This document shows positions 63,393-64,000 of a DNA stretch of 64,000 nt, in pieces. Made by a program: the position numbers and the translations under genes. The notes below the pieces were generated by a model. The model did no database searches, was not told the DNA's origin, and saw only the letters and a list, made by a program, of their open reading frames with translations. The first letter of the stretch is position 1; every line of letters starts with the position of its first letter. This DNA is from Ramlibacter terrae (lineage in GTDB: Bacteria; Pseudomonadota; Gammaproteobacteria; Burkholderiales; Burkholderiaceae_C), in contig CP053418.1 of NCBI GenBank assembly GCA_013127575.1, positions 3,782,001-3,846,000 on the forward strand, in the 5' to 3' direction.

Positions 63393-64000
63393 GGTTCCAT
63401 CCTGCGGCGGAAGACCAGCCGGTCGGGTTGCGAGGCGGCGGCGTCGAAGGCGTAGCCGTCCAGGTTGAAGCTTTCGAGCCGGCGGGGCGTCTCGATGCGC
63501 TTGGTGATCGCGTAGCGGGCCATCAGGCCGCGCGCCTTCTTCGCGTTGAAGCTGATGATCTTGTACACGCCGTTCTTCCAGTCCTCGAAGACGCACTCGA
63601 TCACGCGGCCCTTGAGGACCTTGAGGTCGACCGACCGGAAGTATTCCTGCGACGCCAGGTTGATCACGACCGGCGTCTTGTCGGCGGCCAGCTCGCGGTT
63701 CAACACTTCGGCGATGCGGCTGCCCCAGAACTGGTACAGGTTGCGCGCGCCGCCCACCGGCAGCTGCGTGCCCATCTCCAGCCGGTACGGCTGCATCCAG
63801 TCCATCGGGCGCAGCACGCCGTAGAGGCCGCTCAGGATGCGCAGGTGCTGCTGCGCCCAGTCGAGGTCCGACGGCGCCAGCTTGCGCGCCTGCAGGCCGT
63901 CGTAGACGTCGCCGTCGAAAGCCAGCACGGCCTGCCGGGCATTGCGTTTGGTGAACTTGGGCGACCAGGCCTCGTAGCGGGCGGCATTGAGCGCGGCGAG
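63389..64000 (-). CDS. yaaA: YaaA/DUF328 peroxide-resistance protein (5' end beyond window)
   Basis: The frame runs from the right edge (LAALNAARYEAWSPKFTKRN) to the stop at 63389, so about 203 C-terminal residues are visible. Typical YaaA blocks: AFDGDVYDGLQA, LRILSGLYGVLRPMDWMQPYRLEMG, NLYQFWGSRIAEVLN, and VINLASQEYF. YaaA lowers free iron during peroxide stress in E. coli. The stop overlaps the oxygenase start as ATGA, so both are probably co-expressed. Confidence 0.92.
   Translation of the reverse strand, partial: LAALNAARYEAWSPKFTKRNARQAVLAFDGDVYDGLQARKLAPSDLDWAQQHLRILSGLYGVLRPMDWMQPYRLEMGTQLPVGGARNLYQFWGSRIAEVLNRELAADKTPVVINLASQEYFRSVDLKVLKGRVIECVFEDWKNGVYKIISFNAKKARGLMARYAITKRIETPRRLESFNLDGYAFDAAASQPDRLVFRRRMEP

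Overview
The window is GC-rich chromosomal DNA of a betaproteobacterium, most likely Burkholderiales, family Comamonadaceae (Ramlibacter/Variovorax/Caenimonas-like). This rests on protein wording and on gene order (plsX-fabHDG-acpP-fabF-rpoE-rseA-mucB-mucD-lepA-lepB-rnc-era-recO-pdxJ-acpS-nagZ; rne next to rluC-gph; hemCDXY divergent from ppc). No rRNA, tRNA, CRISPR array, integrase or insertion sequence was seen. Almost everything is core chromosome; the one accessory-looking block is a surface-glycan operon.

Layout. 1-1454: tail of an unidentified gene, yggT and a Lon-substrate-binding-domain protein. 1444-15102 (minus): a tightly packed operon that reads MurJ-like flippase, HpcH/HpaI-type aldolase, sugar-phosphate transferase, AsnB-like amidotransferase, glycosyltransferase, FemAB/GNAT-like acyltransferase, methyltransferase, NeuA, NeuB, NeuC, CBS-aminotransferase fusion, CapD/WbpM-like dehydratase. 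It looks like a pathway for a CMP-activated nonulosonic acid (legionaminic-acid type) built into an exported glycan. 15197-16718: lysS. 17372-36873 (minus): about 20 kb read in one direction, joining ribosomal protein L32, phospholipid and fatty-acid synthesis, the sigma-E envelope-stress operon, LepA, signal peptidase, RNase III, Era, RecO, PdxJ, AcpS and NagZ. 36899-38258: maf and a tetrapyrrole-methylase-type methyltransferase. 38434-41479 (minus): rluC, gph, a Rieske protein and an SppA-like peptidase. 41988-45232: RNase E with a long leader. 45368-49380 (minus): hemC-hemD-hemX-hemY, divergent from ppc. 52411-55428 (minus): a LytS/LytTR two-component pair and an AI-2E-family permease. 55526-56916: argH. 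57076-64000: an MBL-fold protein, an alpha-hydroxy-acid dehydrogenase, DNA polymerase IV, a small membrane protein, an enoyl-CoA hydratase, then queF, a prolyl-4-hydroxylase-like oxygenase and yaaA.

Sequence quality is a major feature. About 65 reading-frame breaks hit well over half of the genes, including essential ones (lysS, acpP, rne, lepA, fabD). More than 50 can be repaired by restoring a CCWGG pentamer (CCAGG or CCTGG) to a site now reading CCGG, CTGG, CAGG, CCAG, CCCG/CGGG, or carrying one extra base. In every gene tested the repaired length is a multiple of three and the restored residue fits the family consensus. I therefore treat the breaks as basecalling errors at a methylated CCWGG motif, not as pseudogenes, and give gene spans across them. 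The indirect conclusion is that the organism probably has Dcm-like cytosine methylation.

A second pattern is positional: every convergent gene junction with room for it carries a large dyad-symmetric element, including four copies of one hairpin family (104-203, 38277-38391, 52289-52394, 56936-57048).
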